Of a stretch of DNA of 64,000 nt, positions 41,301 to 53,193 are shown in pieces. Source of the stretch: Staphylotrichum longicolle (lineage: Eukaryota > Ascomycota > Sordariomycetes > Sordariales > Chaetomiaceae); contig JAHCVI010000001.1 in the NCBI GenBank assembly GCA_019096155.1, positions 10,292,001-10,356,000 on the forward strand, read 5' to 3'. Numbering within the stretch: position 1 is the stretch's first letter; each line of letters starts with the position of its first letter. Below the pieces are notes generated by a model. That model did no database searches. It had not been told where the DNA came from and saw only the letters and a program-made list of their open reading frames with translations. The position numbers and the translations under genes were made by a program.

Positions 41301-41989
41301 TGTTGCAGCTTGAGCAAGGCTCAAAATTGTAGATGTGCTGCAAGATCTGTGAAAAAAGTCAAACCAAGGAACCGGATCGATATCTGGGATGGTGGCGGCG
41401 AAGTTGGATGTTGGGTGTTTGAAGCTTCACGGCATGGTCACTGCAGCAGCTCCCTGGCAGGCTGCCGTTGACGTGGGCAGCTCCGTAGCGGTACAGTGTA
41501 ACCACTGTACAAAAACTGTGGACTTACTCCATGGCAAGATTGCCGAGTGAGGAATTGAAGGATTCTGTCCATGGGAATTTTCTATTCTTTGCTTCTGACA
41601 AGACCATTTCACTGCGCGGTATCTGGCGAGTCTCAGGGCTATGCTGGCAGAGGGCTACTCAATTGTTGTGCAGCACTGGCCTGACTCGTTGAGCGACTGT
41701 TTCGTATTCAGTGAGGGAGGGTCGGTCGTATTTAGTACTGTGCAGCTGTCCTTTCTGACCCCGACAATCCATCACCTAACCCACTCCCAACATCCCCTTC
41801 GCATCCGTGAAGTGACGCTTTTCAGAGTTTGAAGGAGCGCATCTTTGTGCCATTGCCAGGGCCACACACCGTTGCATCGCTTGCCCGGTGATTGTTGCTG
41901 CGAAACTGCGAAACAGGGAATCAATCTCGACTCGACGGCGGATTGGCAAATCTATGGGTCGGCTTTCCTGATCCATCTTCGACGAACCC
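41301..41989. other. Divergent promoter region of Rpn13 and Mnn9-family genes
   Basis: Head-to-head spacing of 689 nt. No gene recognised. Confidence 0.6.
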
Positions 41990-43160
41990 ATGGCGCGTCC
42001 CATGGGGTCGGTTCGTCTCAAGAAGGCGAGCCCGGTGACTCTCGCCGTCGGCGCTGCCCTTTGCATCTTCATCCTATACTTCTTAATAGGCTCCTCTGCC
42101 CCCGACTTTTCCGCTTCCCGAAAGGCCACTGCCGCATCCCACCCGTTGTCGCCGCCGACCTCTCCCTTCCGTAAGACGACCACCGGCGGCAAGTTGAAGG
42201 CGCCCCCCGTCGCACACTACAACCTCAACGATGTCTCGACAACGTCACAACCGCTCGAGAACCGCGAGAACATTCTCGTTCTTACCCCGATGGCTCGCTT
42301 CTACCCGGCCTACTGGGACAATCTCCTCCGCCTCGACTACCCCCACGAGTTGATCACGCTCGGCTTCATCCTGCCCAAGACAAAAGAAGGCAACGAAGCG
42401 ACAAAGGAACTTCAAAAGAAGATCACGAAAACGCAAAAATATGGCCCAGAGAAGGACAGGTTCAAGAGCATCATCATCCTGCGCGAGGACATGGATTCGC
42501 CCCTCTCGTCGCAGGACGAGAGCGAGCGCCACAAGATGGAAAACCAGAAGATCCGGCGGGCAGCCATGGCCAAGGCCCGCAACTCTCTCCTTTTCACGAC
42601 CCTCGGCCCTTCGACGTCGTGGATTCTGTGGCTTGATGCCGATGTCATCGAGACCCCCCCAACCATTATTCAAGACCTCGCTCGCCACGATCAGGCCATC
42701 ATTGCGCCCAATTGCTTCCAGCGCTTCTGGAACGCGGAGAAGAAGGAGATGGACGAGCGCCCGTACGATTTCAACAACTGGCAGGACAGCCCCACGGCGC
42801 TGGATCTTGCCAAGTCGATGGGGCCCGACGATATCCTGCTGGAGGGCTATTCCGAGATGGCAACGTTCCGGACCCTGATGGCCTACCTGGCCACTGATGA
42901 CGGGCTTCTCCACGAGGAGATTCCCTTGGACGGTGTCGGCGGAGCAGCACTTCTGGTCAAGGCCGACGTTCACCGGGACGGTGCCATGTTCCCCCCGTTT
43001 GCTTTCTACCATTTGATTGAGACGGAGGGGTTCGCGAAGATGGCCAAGAGGTTAGGTTGGCAACCAGTTGGTCTGCCAAACTATAAGGTATCTTCCGCGT
43101 CCCATTCTGGATGTTGGCCAGCGTGCTAATGAAAATCAGGTTTATCACTACAACGAGTAA
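41990..43160 (+). CDS. mnn9: Mnn9/Van1/Anp1-family alpha-1,6-mannosyltransferase (GT62)
   Basis: Golgi mannan polymerase subunit that extends the alpha-1,6-mannose backbone of N-glycans. Exons 41990-43087 and 43140-43160 (the last encodes only VYHYNE and stop); 372 residues. A short basic N-terminus, one signal anchor (about 16-34), a Ser/Pro stem and the GT62 domain: ENILVLTPMARFYPAYWDNL, ELITLGFILPKTKEGN, SQDESERHKMENQKIRRAAMAKARN in overlapping blocks, the DxD motif in LWLDADV (D216, D218), IAPNCFQRFW, LDGVGGAALLVKADVHRDGA and FYHLIETEGFAKMAKRLGW. The start lies in MARPMGSVRLKK, typical of ascomycete Mnn9. I favour Mnn9 over Van1 or Anp1 but the three are hard to separate by eye. Confidence 0.92.
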
Positions 43161-43879
43161 GGTGTGCGGTTTCTATGTATTGCTGTTCCACCACCCAGCG
43201 ACGGGAGACCAGCAGGCTCTCAGACGAGGGATGCCAAAGATCAGGGGTCAGCTCCTGTTCTCATATTCAAACCATCAAGCCCCCTAGAGGCTTATGGTTC
43301 GGGGTAGTGTCAATGGATTGGGGGCTCCAGGTGTGGGTGGGTTGTACCGCCCTTGGCTTTGACCCTCATCCATGACGGTCGCACATCCCCTTGAGCACGG
43401 CAGGGTTGGTCAGACAGCCCAAAAGGGCTCTGCTTTGGACTTGTACAATAATACAGTGTGTCACTATTGGTGGCAACCGGCGCACACGTGGCGGTCAGAT
43501 TTTGTTTGCTTTTGGTTGGACTTAACGGGGCAGGTACTTGGGTCACTGCTCGCTGGCAGATCGCCCCTGATCAGGGCACAAGCATGGCGTTTTGAGAGCG
43601 TAGAAGGGTTTTGAAGAAATGGGTATCATTGTCACGCATCATTTCTAAGCCAAAAACCAGCCTCGCGATCCTGCTGTCGCTGCTTCCCCCATCATGCTCA
43701 GACAGTCCCCAAGCCGGTGTTGTCTAGCCCTACTCCGTCTTCTCCTTTACCCTTTCAAGAATTTAATAGCTGTGTAGCACGCGCAGAATATGCCAACAAT
43801 GTCCCAGGACTCCGAACTTCCCCATGCCGAGAGAAAATGCAACCCAACCCCAACACCCTCCATCAAGCCCCCCCTTCCC
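43161..43879. other. Convergent 3' flanks of Mnn9-family and PEX4 genes
   Basis: Tail-to-tail genes. No gene or RNA recognised. Confidence 0.6.
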
Positions 43880-44510
43880 TTACTTCCCCTCAAACCTCTC
43901 CTCCTCCGCCCAAAGCTCCACCAGCCTCCTCGCGCCCAGCGCGTCCCCCTCCCGCAGCAGCGCCGCAACGTCCACGTTGAGGGGCGAGTCCACCCCCGGC
44001 GCGCCGAGCAGCATGCGGATCGCGCGCACGCACTCGAGCACGCTGTACGCGGGCGTCCACGCGTCCTTGAGCAGGTCCAGGCAGATCTCGCCGCTCTGCA
44101 GGTTCACGTTGGCGTGCACGATGGGCGTGGCGAAGGCGATTTGCGGCGGCTGGAGCGGGTAGGTCGGCGGGATGGTGATGCGGAGGAGCCAGCGGCCGTC
44201 TGGATTTTTTTGGGGGGGTTATGTTAGCTACGCTGCCTCGTGCAAGAAGAGAAAGGGGGAGGGAAGAAGAGGTGGGAACAGGGGGGAGAGGAGGAGGAGG
44301 ACGGAGAGGAAGAGAAGGGAGAAACGCACTCTCGTAGCCGTGCCCGACCCCCCGGCCATTGATCACGGCTTCCCAGCTGAGCAGCTCGTCGTCGCTGACG
44401 GGACCGAGGCGCTCGATGCCCTGCTCGCCCGCCGACTCGGTGTTGTTCCAGGTGTCGAGCTCCTTCATCAGCCGCCGCATGGCGCTGCGCGGAAGGGAAC
44501 TGGGAGCCAT
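43880..44510 (-). CDS. pex4: Peroxin-4, peroxisomal ubiquitin-conjugating enzyme
   Basis: E2 enzyme that monoubiquitinates the import receptor Pex5 so that the Pex1/Pex6 motor can recycle it. Exons 44510-44330 and 44199-43880; 166 residues. The UBC fold is seen as MRRLMKELDTW, SWEAVINGRG, GYENGRWLLRITIPPTYPLQPPQIAF, then the catalytic Cys100 in SGEICLDLLKDAWTPAYSVLECVRAI. The insertion around HANVNLQSGEICLD and the C-terminal PLNVDVAALLREGD match Pex4 rather than other E2s. The intron (130 nt) is purine-rich and splits the codon for Asn in GYENG. PEX6 at 23120-27510 acts in the same step, but 16 kb and eight genes separate the two. Confidence 0.92.
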
Positions 44511-45261
44511 CGCTGGTCCTGGTTTCGGGCTCCTTGGGTGTGCTTCGCAGGGGTGGATGAAGCGCAGCACGCCTGAGAAAGGAAGGTAAGTCGAGCGGAT
44601 GTGGGACGATGTGTCTCGGCTTGTTTGATGCTGTGGGCTCCCAGAGGTTGCTAATCTGAGTAAGCTACCCTTTAGGTCTGACAGTTGCGTGGTCTTGAAG
44701 GACGAAGTCGCAAAATGAAGTGTCTTGGACTTTCAGCTGGGCACTTTGCGACCTGGGAACCTATGTCCGTATTGGACGCGTTAAACGAGCCGCGCCTTGC
44801 CGAGGCTCTAGGCCCGGCAGGCACAATGTGGGGCACGGCAAACGAAACTCAAAGCCAGTCGGGGAACGACACTCAACGAGGGGTATGGAAAGGAACAAGA
44901 CACATGTCGAGCTCTCGGTTTATTATTGCTGCGGGGACACTGCCCTCTACCGCATGGCACGACATATGTACAATGATATGTCCAGAGAATCAGAATCGTC
45001 GCCACCTGTGAATCATATGTCCCATCTCCATCATACCTAAAAAAAACCCACCATCTGCCGTCAAACTGAAGCATACTCTGGCAGTTGAGATGCCCGTCCC
45101 TGATCTCATGTAACCTTGCTCCTGATGCTGCCGTTGAAAAACGCCCAAAAACCTTCGCCATTAACCCTGCCCCTGCCCCTGCCCGTCCTTAATCCTACAC
45201 TCGTAACAACTCCCATAACTCAAAGCGCCAGCGACCAAGAGACGGCAGCGAGTGGCCACTC
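44511..45261. other. Intergenic region
   Basis: Between tandem minus-strand genes: promoter of PEX4 and 3' flank of the proline-rich gene. Nothing else recognised. Confidence 0.6.
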
Positions 45262-48127
45262 TCATGCCGTTTTACCGTCCTTGGACTTCCAGAACTGCAT
45301 CATCCGGCTGAGTCGCTTGGTTTTGCTGCCCTTCTCCTTCTTCTCCGGCTCGCTATCCATTGGTACTTCAATCGACAGCTTGCTCCGTTCCCCATGTGAA
45401 CTGTTGATGAGGCGGCTCAGACTTGCCAAGCTCGAACGACGTCGCCCAAAGGCAGTCGATGTGAACGACGCTGGCCTCGGCTGATCGCTCAGTGGCGGAT
45501 GTCTCGCTTGCGGGTGCTGTGCGAAAAGGCTCTCCCTCGTCATGGTCGAGTTGCTGCTCGTCAGAGATGGGATATCATCGACTGATATCCGGACTTCTGG
45601 GCCCGGTTCACCCATAAGCAGCGACTGGAAGTTATCTTCAGTAATCGATGACGGCGCTGTCGAGATGCACTGCGCATCGTAGGACATTGGCGACCGCGGA
45701 GACGGGAATGCCGATGATTGCGTCATTGACCAAGGACTAACGGGACCCAGCGACGCTGTGGGAAGGTTGAGCGGGCTGAGATCGACAGGGGCCAAGTCTT
45801 TGGGCCGGAAGACATGGCGAGGAGAAGGCGTCGCTGAGCCGGAATTGGCGTTGCTTGGAGAGGATCCCGGCAGCCCGTTCAAATACGGAGGGGTTGGTTC
45901 ACCAAGAATATCCTCGTCGGAATCCGAGACCGCGGGCTGATCCAAGACTGGGCTTGTGCTCATGGAAGCGCCGTCATCTTTGGAGCCCTGGTCCTGGCTT
46001 AGGGGCGCTGCCGGAACGGGAGTGTTCTCCACCTGGTCAATGTTTTCGCAGGCATTGTCCAGCTCCTCCTCAGGTTGCGTGACACTTTCAGGCTTCTCTG
46101 CAATTGAGGTGCCTGCGGCAGGTGTCGACGGACCAGTCGAGGAGCCGGTCGAGTCATCTTCTTCCTCATCCTCCTCGAAAACATCGGCCATATCTGAGCT
46201 GCTCCCAAACCGCAGGAAACCGAAGCGCCCGCCTTCAAAAGGAACCAGCTCCGGTGCGCTTTCAGCCCGCCTATGGACGTAATGCATACCGGGTCCAGAG
46301 AACCGGCTCATGCCTGCAGCGCTGTGCAACTGCTTCTTGATGAGGCCACCGGCCTTTTGTGCCGCCTCCCATTCTGGGTTGCGGGGTAAGGGGGTGTTGA
46401 AAGGACCCAAAGCCGCATCCAAGTCAATCATCTGGTACGACGCATCTTCGTCTGGGCTCCGAGTGGACTTTGGGAACGTCCAGGTTTCCCAGTCCTCATT
46501 TTCAGGTGACTGGGACGAGACGAAAGCAGCTCAAGTGGCTGGATCCAAAGACATCTGCAGAGCCCCGTCTTCCACCTCATCATCCAGCTCGAGATGGCGC
46601 GGCGGGGGCGGGGTTGAGCCCTTCGTTTTGCTTGCCATGCCGATGTTTGCCTTTCCGGGACAGAATGGATCCTGCCCACGTCTTGACCTTCTTCTGCTTC
46701 TTGCTTCTCTTCTTGCCTGCTGGTCTCACGGTCTCCGAGCCATCCTCACACACCGGCGGGACAGCGTCCGCAGCGCGGTCTGAGGAGTTGCGTTCCGTCG
46801 CGCTCAGATGCGAAAGCGTTGAGCGGGGGCTGTCGGGCTGTGGCCGCGTCGGGGAGCCTGCAGCAAACGGGTCGAGGCTGAAGAACGACCACTTTTTGGA
46901 AGACCGCGTCGGGCTCGGGGTGGCCGGGCTGAGTGGAAGAGCAGGGGGAAGCGAACCCAAGAGGGGAATCGATCCTCTCCTTCGCGGGGACCGAAGAGCG
47001 GGGTCTTGTTCCTGTGCGCTCTGTGTCCGTTCCATGACCGCCCCTGCAGTACTAGGCCGACTGTCACTAAGCTTCTGGGTGGTCGTGGAGCTCAGGAATG
47101 GGTTCATATCCCGATCTGCGTTTGTGACAGAAATAACAGATGAGATGCTCCCTGAAACAGAATGACCAGGACGGACGGTGCTGGAGGTATCGGTGGAGAC
47201 GAGAGACAGCGGTCTCGGAATGTACTCCAGCGTATCAGAAAATCCGACCCTGTTTCGCGCCGCAGGCTTGGGCGACTGATCAGGCTGTACAGCAGGAGGT
47301 GGCGGGTTGCTGGGCTCATCAGACAAGGGCTCCGTCACAAAGGAAGGTACCGCCTTTTCCGCTTCAGCGCAAGCGCCAAAAACCGGAAACGCCTGGCTAG
47401 CCGGCCGCTCGGCAACTGCTGGGCTAGAAGGAGCACTGTTTCCCCTCACACTGGGGTTGGAGGGCGGGACGATGATCGAGGATAGATCATGGCTGGAGAT
47501 AGCGGCAGATCGACGATGGGCATGGCCTCTGCGAGGTCTGTTCGGTTGAAGCAATGGCGACGCCATGCCGCTTTCGGACTTGGTTGGGCTACTGTTCAGA
47601 ACAGTGATGGCTTCGCCGTCCCGAATGCTGCCTCCGACAAACTCGCTGCCACCCCTGCGGTGTCCGTGGCCGGAAGGTCGCGTGGGATGCAGACGTGGCG
47701 AGGTGGGCGCGGATGGCGACTGTGGCGGGCTCAGAAACATGCTCTCCGGCCCCGGGGTTGGCGGTAAAGAGGCACCAGGATTGAAGGAAAAGGCGGGCAG
47801 CGCTGGCGACCGGGCGGCGGGCCTTTCATCCCCCAGGTTGGCTGGCGGTGCCGAGCTACGAGGCTCTATCGCAGACTGGGGGCGTCTGCCGGTAGCTCTG
47901 GAGAAGGAGGACGGTGCCGAGGAAGACGATGGCCGGGCAGGGAAGACGAACGGCGGGTTCGGTGGAGGCGGATTCGATCGCGGCGATGCCTGGGGATTAG
48001 AGAGAAGCGCATTTGAGGATGTCATGTCGCTCAGATCCGGACTCGTCGAAAAGTTCAGCGCCGCGCCCTGGTCGACGCAGTCGGGCGACGGAGGGTCGAT
48101 CATCATGTCGGGGCCGATCGTTGCCAT
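45262..48127 (-). CDS. Proline/serine-rich hypothetical protein with one frameshift and one internal stop
   Basis: About 954 codons. Resembles the fungal family often labelled cell wall proline-rich protein; I recognise its short conserved islands (HRRGGSEFVGG, HRRSAAISSHDLS, NRVGFSDTLEYIPRPLSLV, SSTVRPGHSVSGSISSVIS, KVKTWAGSILSRKGK, YQMIDLDAALGPFNTPL, MSRFSGPGMHYVHRRAESAPELVPFEGGRFGFLRFG in overlapping pieces) within disordered Pro/Ser-rich sequence. There is no signal peptide, so a wall location is doubtful. Frame is lost near 46634 just after SRKGKHRH; removing one G restores GSTPPPPRHLELDDE. In that frame a TGA at 46533-46531 interrupts ...SLDPAT before SPENEDWETWTFPKS. The C-terminal frame then runs intact to 45262. 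Either base errors or a decaying gene. Start taken at 48127 (MATIGPD); the frame stays open upstream. Confidence 0.7.
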
Positions 48128-50976
48128 GTTTCCAAGCCGCTCTGCGGCACCAGAACCGTTTGGCAACTTAGGCGAATGCCAGCGACATGGAAATGTCGAG
48201 TATAAAGAGCCCTGGCCAAAAGACCTGCTGCAGTCTGCAGTCCGGTGCCAGGTCGGGAAAAGTGGTGGCTCAGCCGGAGTGGTGAGAATTAAATGATTAA
48301 AAGCAATTGCAGTCTCAGATCTGGATGTCGTTAGCAACGGCCGAATGAGCCGAGAATGAGAACACTGCGATGGAAATGGGGTGCCAGGCAATCCGCGACG
48401 CCCAAATCTTTGAAGCCAACTTCGCAGGAAGCAATGAGCATCTCAACGCACCATTGATGGTCAAAGTCCGGCGGCTGCAAAAGACCTGGAAACAACAGCG
48501 ACAAGATTAAGCAGGCAGGAGCTGTTCCCAGACGAATCCAACGGGTTGTATCAAAGGAGTGGACGGCCAAACCACAGCAAATCTCTCGATTTGCCGTCGG
48601 AATGGACCAAGGGTGCCGGGCAGTCGACGAACTGAGGGCGGTGGTGATGGAGGTTGAGTGTGCAGTGCGGGAGGAAATGAAGGGTGAACGGGGAACTCCC
48701 ACAAGTTGGGGTGGCCTTTGCTTTGGCGGGCGGGACTCAATTGCGGCCGGGACCGTGTGGTCTGCAATCTACACTGTAGGACCCCCTGTAAATTTGAACG
48801 GGGAGGTGTGGGTGGGTCATCGTCGCTTGAGCCGAAAGCAGCAAGCTCACTGCTCCGGTTTCCTTTTTGGAGCCCTGAGTTGAACACACTCCGGTTCCTA
48901 GCCGCAACTTGAAGAAGGGCGTTGGACTCCAGATGCACACTCTTACAAGTAAATTCTTGTCTGGACAAACCGGGAGTTGTTGCATCGCAAATGTGCGTTG
49001 GGGGCTCCGTCAACCGACAAGCGCGATGGACTCTGATCTTCGGCACACCTGCGCCGGGCACAGTCCCTTCAACTTCCCTGATTAAGGTACAGTATGGGCC
49101 ACTGCCGATGCGACATCACCGTCACAGTGAGGGGTGTTCACGAGGGACACTCCGTAGCCGACGCCGCTCGGTGAAATGGCCAGCCCAATCTCGCATTCAC
49201 ACATTCACACTCAGGCGTCGGGCGGTCAGGATTCGAACAGTGATTATTCCGACTCTGAAATCATTTCGCCCTCACCGTGCACGCGTTTCTGTTGCAATGG
49301 GCGACGCTGCGCCTCAGCTCACTAACGCCAATTTGGCCACGTTCCAGAGACAGTGCTGACACTGGGCTCCTGTTGCCCCTGGCGCAGCGTCAGGGGTTCG
49401 ATGCAACTCCACCAACAACGAATCCTTCCAGTGCTGGTTCGCGCTAGGATTCCGATTCTTGGATTCTGGGGAGGGGGAGGCCAGAATCAGCCCTCGTTAA
49501 TCGGCTATCATTTGGGCTTGCGGGGCTGGAAGTTGGCGTCACTGAGCCGGCTTACAGAGACGAACTCGCCTACGATCGGGTCGCGGCGAGGTTTAGAGAC
49601 AAAATCTCACGGGGGTACGTGAAAGACGGCGGTGTCCAGGACACAGAGTCCGAGGTCCAGACCACAACCGGCCTGAGAGACGACCCTGAAATGCATGCTT
49701 CTGAAGGGTGAAGAGCCTTCGGTGAGTTGAGCCCAGCGATGCACGCCATCTGCGCGTGCTTGTCGCTGGACGGCTGGGCGCTGCAGCTCCCTTGAACCTG
49801 CAGGTCCGCCACTGCGAAATCGATCGAATCAGGGCTCCGAAACAGCCACACCAACAAGGGTGCACAGACAATGGTGCATGGAAACCAGCAACAGGTCAGC
49901 CGAAGTCGACATGGTGAAAGGAGACCTGGGTTGCGTCTTCGTGTGACTTGCAGAGGCTCATTGCCATAGCAACTCTTTTCTTCCGACCATCCCTCTCTGC
50001 TGTGGGAGGGATGGCCTGCTTGCTTCCAGGTTGCGACGGCAAAGACCAGAAGTCGTGAAAGTTGCCAGTACCAAAAGTCAACGCAAGGTACTGTACGGAA
50101 GTTGCGGAAATGGTACCGAAGCACTGCCGGACAATGACGATGCTCATTTCCGCACCAAATCTCGTCCATTCATGCTGCGCGGATTCCGCACCAAATCATC
50201 GTATTGAATGCGCCTGTGGGACCTGTCTCCTCAAGAATTACCTTGCCTTCCACGTATTAAAGTGACGTTAGGGGCTTGCCACTGATACACAGCAGGCGGC
50301 CCAGTTCAGGTCGTTGAGAGTCGCAGAGAGCGACTCAGCCAGTTCCCGGCATCAGAAACCAGCCGACTCAGACCTTGAGAGCATGGCTCATTCCCATTGC
50401 CGTTTCGATTGCACCGAAGTCCAAAACAGCAGGAAAAAAATGCGCGAGGGAGGGGTGGAGGCTTGGTTTCCTTTAGTTTGGCTGACACGATGGTCGTAGG
50501 ATGAGGAGTGTCTTGCATCTTGAATTGAGTTACGACTGGGTTGCTGAAAGGTCACTGTTAGCCAGGCTCTCAGTCACTGGGCTCCTAAACTGTACCTCTC
50601 ACGGCATCACAACACATTGCGATTAATCATTTCCTTTTATTCATAGCACCATGCCTTGAGTATTACTGTGTAACGGCCGTCCGCAGGATGAGCCAAAGGA
50701 GCCCCCTCTGGTTCCGCATGAATAGACGAGGGATGCTGCAATTGGAGTTCTCCAGGCTTCCTCGTTCCCTTCTGTTCTCAGCCTTTGGCATCGTGGGGAA
50801 CCCTGAACTACGAACCCCACTTGATCCCGGTTGTTGCAACCCACTTCTCGGTCACACCGCTTTCCGAGTCTGTCCGACAGCCCAAATTCTGCCGCCCAAA
50901 TTCTCAGACTGGCGCTTCTGGTTCTGATTTTCATTGATGCCTGTTTCGAAGACACACGGCACTCACAAAGCATACA
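48128..50976. other. Longest gene-free stretch in the window
   Basis: 2.85 kb between divergent genes. Short frames on both strands lack conserved motifs. A GTTCGAATCC motif on the minus strand near 49230 is not part of a foldable tRNA. It may hold long leaders or a lineage-specific or noncoding gene that I cannot recognise. Confidence 0.5.
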
Positions 50977-51470
50977 ATGTCCGCAACAGCAGTCGAAGAT
51001 GTGCCAGCGCAGGAGGGGCCCTCCTCTAAAAATTTGGGCATGCGGAAGAATGGTATGTCAATCTTTGCCTTTCTCTTAACCTTTGCGAAACTCTACCCCT
51101 AATGCGCTTTCCCAGGCAAGCAATGGCATGCCCCCAAGAAGGCGTTCCGTCCAGGATCCGGCTTGACATCATATGAGCAGCGTGCAAAGACACGAGTTGC
51201 GCAAGCTGCCATGAAGGCCAAGGAGAAGGAGCTGAAGGAGGAGAAGGAGGCAGAGCGACAGGTGAGCAAGCTCGCCCACCGACAGCGGGTCAACATCCAA
51301 CCAGGGAATGCTAATTCTTGTGCTCCCAGAGGCGGATACAAGCCATTAAGGAGAAGCGAGCGGCGAAGGAAGAAAAGGAACGGTACGAGCTGCTAGCGGC
51401 GAAGATGCACAAGAAGAGGCTCGACAGGTTGAAACGCAAGGAGAAGCGCAACAAGCTGCTCAACTCATGA
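50977..51470 (+). CDS. cgr1: rRNA-processing protein Cgr1
   Basis: Small nucleolar protein needed for 60S subunit assembly and pre-rRNA processing. Three exons, 50977-51052, 51116-51261 and 51330-51470, giving 120 residues; phases agree at both joins (AAT G|GC AAG and CGA CAG|AGG CGG) and branch sites lie before the acceptors. Family hallmarks are NGKQWHAPKKAFRPGSGLTSYEQR in overlapping pieces, followed by a long Lys/Glu/Arg helix (KAKEKELKEEKEAERQRR, IQAIKEKRAAKEEKERYE) and the C-terminal MHKKRLDRLKRKEKRNKLL, where basic residues should give nucleolar targeting. Length and layout match fungal Cgr1. Confidence 0.95.
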
Positions 51471-52101
51471 TTTCGACGGTCCGCGCAATATTTATCAGTT
51501 CGCTACGACATACGATACCCCTTTGCATGCTCCGGTCAGCAGAGCACTCCACATGCATCCGCAATATTACTCCTGAAGCAGGAATGTACCCAAAGGACTG
51601 GATACTAGCGGCCGCGGGTTGGCTCAATCATGCAGCTTTCCAGCAAGTCTTTACCCTCACATAGAGGCGATGGGAAACAATAACGAGGGCCAGTCGGAGA
51701 CAGGGAGTGACATGAAATCAAGCTCCCCACCAGCAGAAGTGTCTGCCCTGTGCGTCCCGGATAACGAATCATTTCGGGATCTAAGGCCAAGATGGATCTT
51801 TTTATGTGCGAAACAGTACACCTAGATACTTGAGGTAGACAGCCACCAATAAAGGCACATGAGTTGCGAGTGTCAGCGATTTTCATCTCGCCTCCCATTG
51901 TTGTTAGTTGCCAGGCTGTGAAGCGAAGCCATGGCTGAATCACATGTTTCAAGGTCGCCAACCAGCTGGTTGCCCCACCCCTCCCTGGCCGCAGTGGGCG
52001 GTCTCCTGACTTGCCTTTCCCAACCCACCACCAGCTCATAGTGTCATTGTGCAACTCGCCGCCAGCCCCATTCCACTCGACTAACCAGAAATCGGAGTAC
52101 C
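51471..52101. other. Intergenic region
   Basis: 3' flank of cgr1 and promoter of the coiled-coil protein gene. Nothing else recognised. Confidence 0.6.
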
Positions 52102-53193
52102 ATGTCCCAAAATGGCGGCGATGCATCCAAAGCGTCGTCGCCAGGGCGCCCGCGGCATCAGATAAAGCGGTCCATCTCCGAGATCTCGTCGCCGATCCGC
52201 CTGCATCGCCATCAGTCGCATCGCGCAACTAGAGATACAGAACGAGATTCACGCACGCCGGCTCCGCAGTCGGCATTTCCACTCTTGCAAGGCAGGCGCT
52301 CGTTTGAGTGGTCGCGGTCCGAGGGGGTGACGCCAAACCTCACCCCGAGCGCCAGCAGACGGACGAGCATTCTCTATGCCTCGGCAGACGAAGTGATGAT
52401 GCCCGCGATCAAGGCGCTCAGCGAAAATGGACCGGTCAATGGAGTTGTCAAGGAGCAACAGAAGGCTGCGACTCGAGAGAGGTGAGCTGACTACCGTTTC
52501 TTTCCATCGTCTGATTCGCACATTGACCGCCGCCGCAGTGGCTTGCAACGGTCGCTCGCCGAACTAGAAACGTTCGCCAGCGCGACGACAAAGCAACTCG
52601 ACGATACGTATTACTCTGTTCTCGAAAAGCTCAACGCACTACAGAACACTGTCGCCGCATTGAAGGATCTCGCCGAACAGTCCAGCCAGCTGAATAGCAC
52701 CTTCAGTTCCGAGGCCGATGAGTTGGTGACCGATGTCAGCGCCCAGCTCGATGCATTTGAGCAGTTTGACGACCAGCAGAAGCGCATCGAATCGCTACAG
52801 AACCGGATCGAGGCGGGGCGGGAGTTGATCAGGTCCCTGAGCGAGCGGGTGGATGCAGTGAGTGAACGGATCGAGAGTTGGGGACGGGCAGACCGGGAAT
52901 GGCAGGAGAAGACGAGGAAGCGCCTCAAGGCCGTCTGGATTGTCACCTCGGTCGTCGTCTTTCTCGTGCTTTCACTCCTCATCGGCTCCCAGTATCTGCC
53001 TGACGGTCTGGACGAAACCGCGTCACGTGTCCCAGGGGACGGCTTGAACAGCTTGAAGGATGCGGTCAAGGCAGATACTCTCCTCAGCTCTCTGGCAGGG
53101 CAACAAAGGAGCAGTCACACACTAAACACCACAGATCATTCGGGGATATCATCTCCGAGAACAGACATGTTGAGGGCGTTTGACGAGTTGTAA
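52102..53193 (+). CDS. Coiled-coil single-pass membrane protein, function unknown
   Basis: Exons 52102-52481 and 52539-53193; 344 residues. I do not recognise a named family. The N-terminal 120 residues are basic and Ser/Arg-rich, with phosphorylation-like SP and RRxS sites (KRSISEISSP, GRRSFEWSRSEG). Residues about 130-250 are a heptad-rich coiled coil (LAELETFASATTKQLDDTYY, LQNTVAALKDLAEQSSQLN, LQNRIEAGRELIRSLSERV). One transmembrane helix follows (about 259-280, VWIVTSVVVFLVLSLLIGSQ), then a hydrophilic tail of about 60 residues. The layout suggests a tail-anchored or type II membrane protein with a cytosolic or nuclear tether. The join gives RES-GLQRS without loss of frame. Confidence 0.8.

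Noticed and set aside
40955..46533. Idea that TGA is read as Trp in this genome (TGA in Rpn13 and in the proline-rich gene)
   Set aside because: Several intact genes here end at TGA with proteins of normal length, and other lesions nearby are plain indels, so the standard code holds.
49205..49262. GTTCGAATCC B-box-like motif with GGGCG...CGCCC ends on the minus strand
   Set aside because: Only about 52 nt between the paired ends and the T stem does not pair, so it is not a tRNA gene.
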